Part shown: positions 33,103 to 40,992 of the stretch, one piece after another
How positions within the stretch are numbered: the first letter of the stretch is position 1
Layout: the number at the start of each line of letters is the position of its first letter
Assembly (NCBI RefSeq): GCF_000282535.1
Contig: NZ_AKJC01000091.1
Span: 1 to 49,010, forward strand
Direction of reading: 5' to 3'
DNA: 49,010 nt
From: Pseudomonas sp. GM84
Lineage (GTDB): Bacteria > Pseudomonadota > Gammaproteobacteria > Pseudomonadales > Pseudomonadaceae
Translations under genes and position numbers: made by a program
The notes under the pieces: generated by a model
What the model saw: only the letters and a program-made list of their open reading frames with translations
What the model was told of the DNA's origin: nothing
Databases searched by the model: none

Positions 33103-35337
33103 TCAGAACGACGCAGTCAGGCTGGTGTACAGGGTGCGGCCCGGTTCGTTGTAGGTGGCGGCGCCAGCACCTTCGATGCCGTTCACACCCTGGGCATTGC
33201 CGGCACGGAACAGGCGCTTGTCGAACAGGTTGTCGATGCCGGCGGTCAGGCTGAGGTTCTTGCTGATCGCATAGGTGCCGCTGGCGCCAACCAGGGCATA
33301 GGGCGCCAGCTGGTCGTTCGACGAACCGGTGACACGCTCACCGTGGTAGTCGTACTTCTTCGGCTTCTGCTTGCCGTACCAGGCCACGCTCAACTGCAGC
33401 GAAAGGTCGTCGCTGGCTTGCCAGTCGAGCATCGAGTTGAGGGTGTAGGCCGGGGTCACCGACAGGGTCTCGCCGGTTTCCTTGTTCTTCGACTGCAGCA
33501 TGTAGGTGAGGTTGTTGGTCCACTGCAACTGCTCGGTCAGCGGGATGGTCAGGGTGCCTTCCAGGCCCTCGACCACGGCCTTGGGGATGTTTTCCCACTG
33601 GTAGATCGCGGCGTTGGCGTAGCTGCCGCTGCCGCCGCTGGCGTTGCCGATCGGGCTCAGGCCGGAGTCGATCTTGTTCTTGTAGTCGTTGCGAAAGTAG
33701 GTCAGGCCAGCGACCCAGCCGTCACGCTGGTACTCGATGCCCAGTTCCTTGTTGATGCTGGTCTCGGCTTCAAGGTTCTCGTTGCCTTGCAGGTAGCAGC
33801 TGGTGCTCTGCCCATAGCAGCCCTGGCCGCGACTGTAGAGCAGGTAGTCGGGGTTGAGCTGGTAAAGATTCGGCGCCTTGTAGGCACGGGCGATGCCGGC
33901 TTTCAGGGTGAGGGTCTCGGTCAGCGCGTGGGACAGGTTGAGCGATGGGCTCCAGTTGTCGCCAACGATGCTGTGGTGGTCGAAGCGCAGGGCAGGGGTG
34001 AGCATGGTGCCGGGCATCAGCTCGATGTTGTCTTCGGCGAACAGCGAGAAGATCTGCGCTTGCGAGCTGGTGTCGCGACCGCTGCTGGTCAAGCCGTCGA
34101 CGCCGCCGCCCTCGCTGGTGCTCTGGGTGTTGGCACTGGGGTCGTCGAGTTTTTGCTGGGTCCATTCGCTGCCCAGGGTCAGGGTCTGGTCGCGCCAGGC
34201 GTGCAGCGGCAGGTTCAGCTCGCCGTGGGCGGTCAGGTCGCGCAGGGTCGAGGTGTAGAAATCGGTGCTGCTGAAGATACCTTCGGTGCCACCGGCCAGA
34301 CCTTCGTTGATCCGCTGGTTGCGGGTCTTTTCATATTGCAGGTAGGCCATGCTGCTGCCGAAGTCCCAGTCGCCGCGATGGGTAAGGGCGAAGTTCTCGC
34401 GGTAGAGAATGTTGGTCTCCTTGCCCAGCATGCTTTTCACGTTGGCGTTGGAGTTGGTGTTCTGGGTATCACCGGTGTAGATGTTGCCCTGGCGGCTGAA
34501 GCCGGCCTCGAATTCCAGGGTTTGCTCAGGCGTCAGGTGCCAGCTCAGCAAGCCATTGACGTCCTTGTTGCGCACGCCTTCGCGGCCGGCGGGCAAGGTG
34601 CCGGCCTGGTTGCCGGTGCGCTCGGATTCATGGCCGGCGTTGATGTCCCAGTCATCCGAGTCGGTCTTGGCGACGTTGCCGTAGACGCGGTAGCTGAGGG
34701 TGTCGGTGAGCGGGCCGTTGAGGCCGAAGCTCACGCGCTTGGTGGCGCCTTCGTCACCGTGCTGGGGAAAGTTCTGGTAAACGGTCATGTTGCCGTGGGT
34801 TTCGCCAGAGGCCTGCTTGGTGATGATGTTGACCACCCCGCCCATGGCCCCGGAGCCATAGCGGGCCGCGGCCGGGCCACGGATCACTTCGATACGCTCG
34901 ACCTGGTCGGCCGGCACCCAGTTGGTATCGCCGCGCGAGTCGCGCTCGCCACGCCAGCCGTAGCGCACCGAGCTGCGGCTGCTCACCGGCTTGCCATCGA
35001 CCAGGATCAGGGTGTTTTCCGGTCCCATGCCACGGATGTCGATCTGCCGGTTGTTGCCGCGCTGGCCACTGGTGGAGTTGCCGGTCAGATTGACCCCCGG
35101 CATGGTGCGGATGATCTGCGACAGGTCGTTGGCCGGCGGGCGTTTCTTGATGTCCTCGGCGGTGATGATCGACACGCCCGGCGCCTGCTTGGTTTCTTCC
35201 AGTGCAGTGGCCACCACGTTCTGGCTTTCCAGCTCGATGGGCGCTGGCTGGTCGGTGGCGGCCTGCACGGCGCTGCTCAGCAGGCAGCTGGTCAGCAGCA
35301 GGAAGGGGGCGAAAGAAAGCGGGCGGGGCGACATCAT
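33103..35337 (-). CDS. pfeA: TonB-dependent ferric-enterobactin receptor (PfeA/FepA-like)
   Basis: A 744-residue outer-membrane receptor, the size of FepA/PfeA. The signal peptide is MMSPRPLSFAPFLLLTSCLL to AVQA. The plug holds PGVSIITAEDIKKRPPANDL, QIDIRGMGPENTLILVDGKP, RSSVRYGWRGERDSRGDTNW and VERIEVIRGPAAARYGSGAM; the RYGWRGERDSRGDTNWVP stretch is typical of enterobactin receptors. The barrel ends in TASF with a terminal Phe. A Fur-like site lies ~40-55 bp upstream. The histidine kinase and response regulator just upstream on the same strand are the expected partners. Two consecutive ATGs (35337, 35334) are both possible. Confidence 0.92.
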   Translation of the reverse strand: MMSPRPLSFAPFLLLTSCLLSSAVQAATDQPAPIELESQNVVATALEETKQAPGVSIITAEDIKKRPPANDLSQIIRTMPGVNLTGNSTSGQRGNNRQIDIRGMGPENTLILVDGKPVSSRSSVRYGWRGERDSRGDTNWVPADQVERIEVIRGPAAARYGSGAMGGVVNIITKQASGETHGNMTVYQNFPQHGDEGATKRVSFGLNGPLTDTLSYRVYGNVAKTDSDDWDINAGHESERTGNQAGTLPAGREGVRNKDVNGLLSWHLTPEQTLEFEAGFSRQGNIYTGDTQNTNSNANVKSMLGKETNILYRENFALTHRGDWDFGSSMAYLQYEKTRNQRINEGLAGGTEGIFSSTDFYTSTLRDLTAHGELNLPLHAWRDQTLTLGSEWTQQKLDDPSANTQSTSEGGGVDGLTSSGRDTSSQAQIFSLFAEDNIELMPGTMLTPALRFDHHSIVGDNWSPSLNLSHALTETLTLKAGIARAYKAPNLYQLNPDYLLYSRGQGCYGQSTSCYLQGNENLEAETSINKELGIEYQRDGWVAGLTYFRNDYKNKIDSGLSPIGNASGGSGSYANAAIYQWENIPKAVVEGLEGTLTIPLTEQLQWTNNLTYMLQSKNKETGETLSVTPAYTLNSMLDWQASDDLSLQLSVAWYGKQKPKKYDYHGERVTGSSNDQLAPYALVGASGTYAISKNLSLTAGIDNLFDKRLFRAGNAQGVNGIEGAGAATYNEPGRTLYTSLTASF

Positions 35338-35372
35338 CGATCTCCGGAACAGCGAGCGGAAGGCAAGAGATC

Positions 35373-35391
35373 GTGGATGATAATCACTCTT
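35373..35391 (-). promoter_or_regulatory. Fur-box candidate upstream of pfeA
   Basis: The 19 bases match 13 of 19 positions of GATAATGATAATCATTATC, including an unbroken GATAATCA. The site lies 36-54 bp before the pfeA start, inside an AT-rich patch in a GC-rich region. Iron repression of a ferric-siderophore receptor is expected, which raises confidence. Confidence 0.6.
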
Positions 35392-35409
35392 AATTGAGAG
35401 TAAAGCGCA

Positions 35410-36756
35410 TTAACTTTCTAAACATTTGCCGGCACTGGGCAGCAACAGGTGCAGGCACAGGCCCGGATGGCCATTGCTGGCCCACAGCTTGCCGCCTTGC
35501 AGCTCGATGGCCCGGCGGGCGATGGCCAGACCCAGGCCGAAACCGGCGCCGCTGTCAGCCAAGCGTTGGTAGGGTTGGAATATGCGTTCCAGCTCATCGT
35601 GGGGCACGCCGGGGCCCTGGTCGCTCACGCGCAGATGCCAGAAATCGCCCTCGCGCCAGCCGTCCAGGCAGACCCGGCCACCGTCCGGCGAATGGCGGAT
35701 GGCGTTGCGCAGCAGGTTCTCCAGCGCCTGGGCCAGGCTGTCGAGATGGGCCTGCACCACGCAGTCGGTGCCCAGCGAGCAAGGGAGGCGAGTGCGGTCC
35801 CAGCCGCTTTCGAAACAGCTGTCTTGGCTCAATGCCTCCCAGACCGACAGCAGCAGCACCGGCTCGGTGGCGAGCTGCGGTTGTTCGGTGTCCATCCAGG
35901 CCAGGTCGAGGGTGTCTTCCAGCAGTTTCTGCATGTCGTCCACTTCACGATCCAGTCGCTCGCGCAGCTGCGCTGGCGGCAGGTCGCTGTCGTGGGCGAT
36001 GCGCAGGCGGGCCAGGGGCGTGCGCAGCTCGTGGGACAAGGTGCGCAGCAACAGCCGTTGCTGCTCCAGGCTCTGGCGCAGGCGGGCGGCCATGTGCTCG
36101 AAGGCCTGGGCCAGTTCGCCCAGCTCGTCGCGGCGCTTCTGCAAGGGCAGACCAGGGCTCTCCAGGTCGTCGGCGCGCAAGGCGTCGGCGCGGTCGCGCA
36201 GGCGGTTCAGCGGCGCTACCAGATGGCGATACAGGGCCAGCCCCATCAGCAGGGCGAGCAGCGCAGGGGCGACGCCGTGGGTGATGACGTGGGTCCATGG
36301 GGTCAGGCCCGTGGGCAGCAGGTGCTCGGGTAGCTGGATGACCAGGCGACCTTCCTCCGGGTGCTCGGGGAAGGCGATGCTGACGTAGGGCAGTTCGTCC
36401 TGCAGGCGCCGGCTCATGGGCCAGTCGAGCTTGCGCATGAAGGTCAGGTGGCTGGCCTCCTCGGCGCTCAGTGGCGTGCTGCCGAGGCTCTCCAGGCGCG
36501 GGCCGATCAGTGCCACCCAGGTGTCCTCGGCGCGTTCGAGCTGGCGACGATAGGCTTCGGCGCCCGTTGCACCGCCGTTGTGCCAGGCGTCTTCGGCCTG
36601 TTGTGCGTAACGCGCGAGAGAGTCCTGGTCGGCGGGGGAAAGGAAATAGGTACTGCGCTCCACCGACAGCCCCCAGGTCCAGATCAGCCAGGTCAGCAAC
36701 AGGCAGAAGCCAACTTGCAGCAGCGCCAGCTTCCACAGCAGGGGATGACGACGCAT
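35410..36756 (-). CDS. pfeS: Sensor histidine kinase PfeS-like
   Basis: A 448-residue two-component kinase. It has an N-terminal membrane segment (LALLQVGFCLLLTWLIWTWG), a ~135-residue periplasmic sensor domain and a second membrane segment (VAPALLALLMGLALYRHLV near 165-185). A HAMP-like region follows, then the phosphoacceptor box LSHELRTPLARLR near 245, with N-box ALENLLRNAIRHSPDGG near 345, and G-boxes DQGPGVP and GAGFGLGLAIARR. It probably senses ferric enterobactin or its products in the periplasm and phosphorylates the regulator encoded just upstream. Its ATG shares one base with the regulator's stop (TGATG). Confidence 0.9.
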   Translation of the reverse strand: MRRHPLLWKLALLQVGFCLLLTWLIWTWGLSVERSTYFLSPADQDSLARYAQQAEDAWHNGGATGAEAYRRQLERAEDTWVALIGPRLESLGSTPLSAEEASHLTFMRKLDWPMSRRLQDELPYVSIAFPEHPEEGRLVIQLPEHLLPTGLTPWTHVITHGVAPALLALLMGLALYRHLVAPLNRLRDRADALRADDLESPGLPLQKRRDELGELAQAFEHMAARLRQSLEQQRLLLRTLSHELRTPLARLRIAHDSDLPPAQLRERLDREVDDMQKLLEDTLDLAWMDTEQPQLATEPVLLLSVWEALSQDSCFESGWDRTRLPCSLGTDCVVQAHLDSLAQALENLLRNAIRHSPDGGRVCLDGWREGDFWHLRVSDQGPGVPHDELERIFQPYQRLADSGAGFGLGLAIARRAIELQGGKLWASNGHPGLCLHLLLPSAGKCLES

Positions 36757-37448
36757 CAGCAGTCTTCCGTGTTCACCAGAATGTAGCCTTGGCCGCGGAC
36801 GGCCTGGATCTGCAGGTGCTGGGCGCCGATGTCGGTGAGCTTGCGGCGCAGGTTGCAGACGTGCACATCGAGGCCGCGATCCAGTCGGGTGTAGGCCCGG
36901 TGCAAGACGGTCTGGTAGAGAAAGGCCTTGCTCAGCGCTTCGCCAGGGTGCGCGTGGAGGGTGGTCAGCAGGCGGAATTCGGAGCCGGTAAGGCCAGCGC
37001 CCTGGTCTTGGTAGAGGGCATCCTGGCGCTCTTGATCGAGGGTCACCGAGCCCTGGCGGCCTGGCGTGGCGGGCAAGCGGTCAAGGGCCACCCGGCGCAG
37101 CAGCGCATCGACGCGGGCATTGAGTTCAGCGAGGCTGAAGGGCTTGGGCAGGTAATCGTCAGCGCCTCGGGTGAAGCCACTGATGCGATCCTGCTCGGCG
37201 CCCAGCGCCGACATCAGCATCACGGGCACGGCCTGCTGGCGGCGCAGCTGGTCGAGCAGGCTGAGGCCGTCGATGCCGGGCAACATGATGTCCAGCAGTA
37301 CCAGGTCGAAGCGCTCTTGCTGCATGGCGCTCAGCGCCTGGGTGCCGGAGGCACAGGCGTGGACGAGGAAACCACGGTTGCGAAAGTGCTGTTCCAGGTC
37401 CTGGCGCAGGCGCTGGTCGTCTTCGGCGAGGAGAAGCTTGGTGGGCAC
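36756..37448 (-). CDS. pfeR: Response regulator PfeR-like (OmpR family)
   Basis: A 230-residue regulator. The receiver domain has AEDDQRLRQDL at the N-terminus, phospho-acceptor Asp in LVLLDIMLPGIDGL near residue 51, Thr/Ser-like MLMSALG near 77 and KPFSLAELNAR near 100. The C-terminal winged helix is of OmpR type (LTGSEFRLLTTLHAHPGEAL, then HVCNLRRKLTD and VRGQGYIL). It starts at GTG 37448 with a Fur-like site upstream. As in P. aeruginosa it should activate pfeA when enterobactin is present. The kinase and receptor genes follow in the same direction. Confidence 0.92.
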   Translation of the reverse strand: MPTKLLLAEDDQRLRQDLEQHFRNRGFLVHACASGTQALSAMQQERFDLVLLDIMLPGIDGLSLLDQLRRQQAVPVMLMSALGAEQDRISGFTRGADDYLPKPFSLAELNARVDALLRRVALDRLPATPGRQGSVTLDQERQDALYQDQGAGLTGSEFRLLTTLHAHPGEALSKAFLYQTVLHRAYTRLDRGLDVHVCNLRRKLTDIGAQHLQIQAVRGQGYILVNTEDC

Positions 37449-37458
37449 GGCAGGAGCC

Positions 37459-37477
37459 TTGAATGAGAATTAGTATC
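37459..37477 (-). promoter_or_regulatory. Fur-box candidate upstream of pfeR
   Basis: 13 of 19 bases match the Fur consensus, with ATGAGAATTAGTATC matching 12 of its 15 corresponding positions. It lies 11-29 bp before the pfeR start. Together with the pfeA site it suggests that both the receptor and its activator are iron-repressed. Confidence 0.6.
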
Positions 37478-37543
37478 AAATACGAATCATCCCACTGCGT
37501 GCGCTGATGGGCAAGCATGGCCAGGGGGTGTTTTGCAGGCATT

Positions 37544-37567
37544 AAAAAGCCGGCTTGTGGCCGGCTT
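37544..37567 (-). terminator. Rho-independent terminator, minus strand
   Basis: AAGCCGGC and GCCGGCTT pair over five bases, and on the minus strand the stem is followed by TTTTT. It lies ~200 bp beyond the stop of the S24-like repressor gene, leaving a long 3' tail or an unseen small transcript between them. Confidence 0.8.
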
Positions 37568-37770
37568 CTCGGGGACGGCTCCGGCTAATTTATGGTAAGC
37601 CGCAACCGCCTTAACTGTGTGGCCATGAAAGGCCTGAAAGAGATAGCAAGCGCTCGTATGGATCGCTGCCGAGCCCTCTGGATCGCGGCTTGTGCCGGCC
37701 TGGGCTTGATGTGCGGCGTAGCATACAGAGGCTTGCGCAGGATGCCCAGCAAAAAATGGCACAGGGTGTT

Positions 37771-38469
37771 TCAACCGGGCCGTCGTTGGCGGTAATGCGA
37801 CCAGTGGAACACCCAGCCGAGGATTTCCAGGCGTTGGTCCTGGCGTTGGACGCGGGTGTAGCGCTCTACGGGGTAGTTGTGCCGGTCACTGCTGTGCAGG
37901 CACAGGGTGCCGTTCTGGCCACGGCTGAGGCTGTTCACCCTGAGTGCGCCGTTATGCAGCAGGGCATAAGTCTCCCCGTCGACAACACTGATCTGGCTCA
38001 GGTCGATGGCCAGGATCGCGTTACTGGGGATCCACGGCTCCATGTTGCTGGCTGGCATGGCCAGGCTGACGGCATTGCCTGGCGCGATGCCGAGCGCTTT
38101 GAGTGCTTTGGCGGGCAGGCGCAGGCAGTGTCCGTCAAGGGCGACGAGTCGGCCTTCGTTCACCTCGTGAAAGGGTACGTGCAACAGCCGGCCATCCTGT
38201 TTAGACAGCGCACGGGTCGAAACCGGCTCGGCCCCGGAGGCGTCAACCCGCAGGATCGAACTGGGATGCTTGGGGCCTTCGCCGCAGCGCAACCAGCGCC
38301 TGTGGACACAGAACAGGTCGGCGATTTCGTCGAGTCGAGCAAGGGGAATGCCGCGTCGGAACCAGTTGTTGACGTGCTGGGGCGTGACACGACGCTGCGC
38401 GGCGAAGTCGGAAGGGGTCAGGCCGCATTCTTGGAGCAGGGCCTTTAGGCGGTCACCGGAAGTTTTCAT
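37771..38469 (-). CDS. Phage-repressor-like regulator: HTH plus S24-type domain without catalytic residues
   Basis: A 232-residue protein. The N-terminal HTH (LKALLQECGLTPSDFAAQRR, then VTPQHVNNWFRRGIP) resembles Cro/C1-type repressors. The C-terminal half has the LexA/CI-like S24 pattern: LAMPASNMEPWIPSNAILAI near residues 136-154 aligns with the GDSMEP motif but has Asn142 where the catalytic Ser should be. GETYALLHNGALRVN near 165-179 aligns with the Lys strand but ends in Asn, not Lys. Self-cleavage is therefore unlikely, so it may respond to a ligand instead. No phage genes are nearby. Short direct repeats precede the gene. Confidence 0.8.
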   Translation of the reverse strand: MKTSGDRLKALLQECGLTPSDFAAQRRVTPQHVNNWFRRGIPLARLDEIADLFCVHRRWLRCGEGPKHPSSILRVDASGAEPVSTRALSKQDGRLLHVPFHEVNEGRLVALDGHCLRLPAKALKALGIAPGNAVSLAMPASNMEPWIPSNAILAIDLSQISVVDGETYALLHNGALRVNSLSRGQNGTLCLHSSDRHNYPVERYTRVQRQDQRLEILGWVFHWSHYRQRRPG

Positions 38470-38522
38470 GAGGCCGAGTCTAACGGCCAGCTCTCGGTAG
38501 GGAAATGAACGCGATGTTGATG

Positions 38523-38577
38523 GAAAATGTACGAAAATGGCGTGTTTGTAGGACGTTGGAGTAGGACGCTGTAGGAC
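38523..38577 (-). promoter_or_regulatory. Direct repeats upstream of the S24-like repressor gene
   Basis: On the plus strand GAAAATG occurs at 38523-38529 and 38533-38539, exactly 10 bp apart. TAGGAC occurs at 38549, 38562 and 38572 (13 and 10 bp apart). They sit 54-108 bp before the start of the HTH gene and are candidate operator half-sites. No clear -35/-10 pair was found. Confidence 0.35.
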
Positions 38578-38603
38578 TTTTTACCGTCCAATCGACACCC
38601 ACA

Positions 38604-38629
38604 AAAAACCCCGCCGAAGCGGGGTTTTT
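38604..38629 (-). terminator. Rho-independent terminator after ppa (bidirectional)
   Basis: AAAAACCCCGC and GCGGGGTTTTT form an 11-bp stem with a CGAA loop, giving T-runs in both directions. It lies 14 bp after the ppa stop. Confidence 0.92.
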
Positions 38630-38642
38630 GGTGCAGTCGCTA

Positions 38643-39170
38643 TCAGCCCTTGTAGGCAGCAACCGACTTGGTGATCGCGGCACGGGCGGCGTCGGCGCCT
38701 TCCCAGCCTTCGATCTTGACCCACTTGCCCTTTTCGAGATCCTTGTAGTTCTCGAAGAAGTGCTCGATCTGCTGGATCAGCAGCGCCGGCAGGTCGGTGT
38801 ATTCCTTCACGTCGACGTACAGCTGCGACAGTTTGTCGTGCGGTACGGCGATGACCTTGGCGTCGCCGCCGCCGTCGTCGGTCATGTTCAGGATGCCGAC
38901 CGGACGGGCACGGATGACCGAGCCAGGAGCAACTGGGTAGGGAGTTACTACCAGCACGTCCAGCGGATCACCGTCGTCGGCCAGGGTGTTGGGGATGAAA
39001 CCGTAGTTGGCCGGGTAGAACATCGGGGTGGCCATGAAGCGGTCAACGAACAGGGTGTCGCTGTCCTTGTCGATTTCGTACTTGATCGGCGCGTGGTTGG
39101 CCGGGATCTCGATGGCGACGTAGATGTCGTTCGGCAGGTCTTTGCCAGCCGGAATCTTGCTGTAGCTCAT
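38643..39170 (-). CDS. ppa: Inorganic pyrophosphatase
   Basis: A 175-residue family I soluble pyrophosphatase, a cytoplasmic hexamer hydrolysing PPi. The signature is DGDPLDVLV near residue 66 with its metal-binding aspartates. Also seen are [20 protein letters not shown] near 23, [17 protein letters not shown] near 51-65, and [20 protein letters not shown] near 105. The length equals that of the E. coli enzyme. A strong terminator follows. It stands alone between convergent or spaced neighbours. Confidence 0.97.
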   Translation of the reverse strand: MSYSKIPAGKDLPNDIYVAIEIPANHAPIKYEIDKDSDTLFVDRFMATPMFYPANYGFIPNTLADDGDPLDVLVVTPYPVAPGSVIRARPVGILNMTDDGGGDAKVIAVPHDKLSQLYVDVKEYTDLPALLIQQIEHFFENYKDLEKGKWVKIEGWEGADAARAAITKSVAAYKG

Positions 39171-39263
39171 TGGGCAGTGCCCCCGTGTTTGATCAAAAAA
39201 GTGGCGGCGATTATAGGCACATTCCGCCAGGCCATGCCACGCCCGACCTGATGCGCGGGCGCA

Positions 39264-40079
39264 TCAGGCGTGGCTTTCGCGGTAGTCGGGGTGTTCGTTC
39301 TGCAACTGCGTGAGGCGCGCCAGCGGGTCCTGACGGTAGAACAGCGACAACTGCTGGTACACCTGTGGATAAGCCTGCTGCAGCAAGTCGGGGGCGCTGA
39401 AGAAGTATTCGCTGGCCACGGCAAAGAACTCCGCCGGGTTTTCCGCCGCGTAGGGGTCGATGGCCGTGTGCGCGTCGGGGTTGGCATCCAGCTGGCGGTT
39501 GAGGTCGTCGTAGGCCTGCTGCATGGTGAGGGCCCAGTCCTCGACGCGCATGTCGCTGTGCAGAGGGGGCAGGCCGTTGGCATCGCCATTGAGCATGTCG
39601 AGCTTGTGCGCCAGCTCATGGATCACCAGGTTGTAGGCCTCCCAGCCACCGCTGGTCAGCACCCCGGCCCAGGCCATGATCACCGGGCCTTGTTGCCAGG
39701 CTTCGCCGCTGTGCTCGGCATCCCAGACATGCTCCACGCCGCTGGCGTCGCGGTGGCGCTGGGGGCTCTTGAAGTCGTCGGGGTAAAGGATGATCTCGTG
39801 GAAGCCCTGGTACCAGTTCAGCTCGCCCAGGTGCAGCAGCGGCAGCTGGGCCTGGGCGGCGAGGAACAGGCGCTGTTCATCGTCAAGCTCGACGCCGGGC
39901 AGGGTAGTCAGGTGCTTGTCGAGCAGAAACAGGATGCATGCCTCGCGCAGCCAACGGTCCTCGGCATCGCTGATGCCATCGAGCATGGGCAGGCGCTCGC
40001 GAACCGCCTGCCATTGCCGAGGCTCGATCGGGTAGCGCGCCAGGGTGCGCTTGCGCCGCCAGGCGCTGAATGACCACAT
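39264..40079 (-). CDS. mtfA: MtfA-family zinc peptidase
   Basis: A 271-residue M90-family metallopeptidase. HELAHKLDMLNGDANGLPPL starts near residue 152 with the zinc-binding HExxH, and the third ligand is expected in AENPAEFFAVASEYFF near 212. In E. coli MtfA links to the Mlc repressor and glucose uptake, but that partner is not here and pseudomonads differ, so the substrate is unclear. The ATG at 40079 gives MWSFSAWRRKR as in relatives. The DedA gene ends 8 bp upstream on the same strand, suggesting co-transcription. Confidence 0.9.
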   Translation of the reverse strand: MWSFSAWRRKRTLARYPIEPRQWQAVRERLPMLDGISDAEDRWLREACILFLLDKHLTTLPGVELDDEQRLFLAAQAQLPLLHLGELNWYQGFHEIILYPDDFKSPQRHRDASGVEHVWDAEHSGEAWQQGPVIMAWAGVLTSGGWEAYNLVIHELAHKLDMLNGDANGLPPLHSDMRVEDWALTMQQAYDDLNRQLDANPDAHTAIDPYAAENPAEFFAVASEYFFSAPDLLQQAYPQVYQQLSLFYRQDPLARLTQLQNEHPDYRESHA

Positions 40080-40087
40080 GTGCGCTG

Positions 40088-40735
40088 TCAGTGGGCTTTG
40101 GCCGTGCGGCTCAGGCGGCCACGCAGCAAGCCCAGGACCATCGGGAACAGCGACAGGAAGATGATGCCGACGACCATCAGCGACAGGTGTTGCTTGATGA
40201 ACGGCACGTTGCCGAAGAAGTAGCCCAAGGTCACCAGTCCGCAGACCCACAGGATTGAACCTGCGACGCTGAAGGCCAGGAAGCGCGGGTAGTGCATGTG
40301 GGCGATGCCGGCGACGAACGGCGCGAAGGTGCGCAGGATCGGCAGGAAACGCGCCAGGGTCACGGTCTTGCCGCCGTGGCGTTCGTAGAATTCGTTGGTG
40401 CGCTGCAGGTAATCGCGGCGGAAGATCTTCGAATTGGGGTTGTTGAACAGTCGCTCACCCGCTGTGCGACCGATCACGTAGTTGGTGCTGTCACCCAGGA
40501 TCGCCGCAGCCATCAGCAGCCCAGCCAGCAACACGGGGTCCATGCCGCCGCCAGCGGCTACCGCACCGGCGATGAACAGCAGCGAATCGCCGGGCAGGAA
40601 CGGCATCACCACCAGGCCGGTTTCGCAGAAGATCACCGTGAACAGGATGGCGTAGATCCAGGGGCCGTAATTGGTGACCAGCAGATCGAGGTAGGCATCG
40701 AGATGCAGGATAAGGTCCAGCGGGTTGAAATCCAT
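40088..40735 (-). CDS. DedA-family membrane protein
   Basis: A 215-residue inner-membrane protein with about five hydrophobic segments. Family features are FCETGLVVMPFLPGDSLLF near residue 37-55 (conserved Glu and GDS), NYVIGRTAGERLF near 85, and FYERHGGKTVTLARFLPILR near 115 to 134 with FAPFVAGIAHM. DedA proteins (YqjA/YghB type) help recycle undecaprenyl or other lipids and affect proton-motive force. The ATG at 40735 is chosen because the hydrophobic core follows; the longer frame to 40804 is unsupported. It precedes mtfA by 8 bp. Confidence 0.9.
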   Translation of the reverse strand: MDFNPLDLILHLDAYLDLLVTNYGPWIYAILFTVIFCETGLVVMPFLPGDSLLFIAGAVAAGGGMDPVLLAGLLMAAAILGDSTNYVIGRTAGERLFNNPNSKIFRRDYLQRTNEFYERHGGKTVTLARFLPILRTFAPFVAGIAHMHYPRFLAFSVAGSILWVCGLVTLGYFFGNVPFIKQHLSLMVVGIIFLSLFPMVLGLLRGRLSRTAKAH

Positions 40736-40872
40736 GTACAGCACCTGTGTTCTTGACCCGCAGCTGCTACGGGCGCGCGGACCTGCGGGAGGGTAATTTT
40801 TCACACATGTCAGGAGGACGCATTATACGGCTAAGTCGGAGTCGTGCCCGGGGAGTTTGTAGCGGGGGGTTA

Positions 40873-40986
40873 CCGGCCCTTATCGCCGGCAAGCCGGCTC
40901 CCACAGGTACCCCACTGATTTCGAGAGCGGTGCAATACCTGTGGGAGCCGGCTTGTCGTGGCGACGAACCGCGGCGATAGGGCCGG
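40873..40986. repeat. REP pair, family A, right copy interrupted
   Basis: The left unit is a normal copy (CCGGCCCTTATCGCCGGCAA). The right, inverted unit starts TGTGGGAGCCGGCTTG, then has ~15 extra bases (TCGTGGCGACGAACC) before CGGCGATAGGGCC. The insert contains its own palindrome TCGT-GGCG-ACGA. The pair lies between the GNAT and DedA genes, both on the minus strand. Confidence 0.85.
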
Positions 40987-40992
40987 AACAGA

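Larger units (their letters stand above)
37449..37770. other. Gap between pfeR and the S24-like repressor gene
   Basis: 322 bp with no supported gene. It contains the pfeR upstream region with a Fur-like site (37459-37477) and an isolated minus-strand terminator (37544-37567). The stretch from 37568 to 37770 has several short overlapping open frames on both strands. None has a convincing start, codon pattern or motif. Confidence 0.5.

Noticed and set aside
37592..37795. 67-residue plus-strand frame in the pfeR/S24 gap
   Set aside because: No ribosome site, mixed composition, and it overlaps the end of the S24-like gene.
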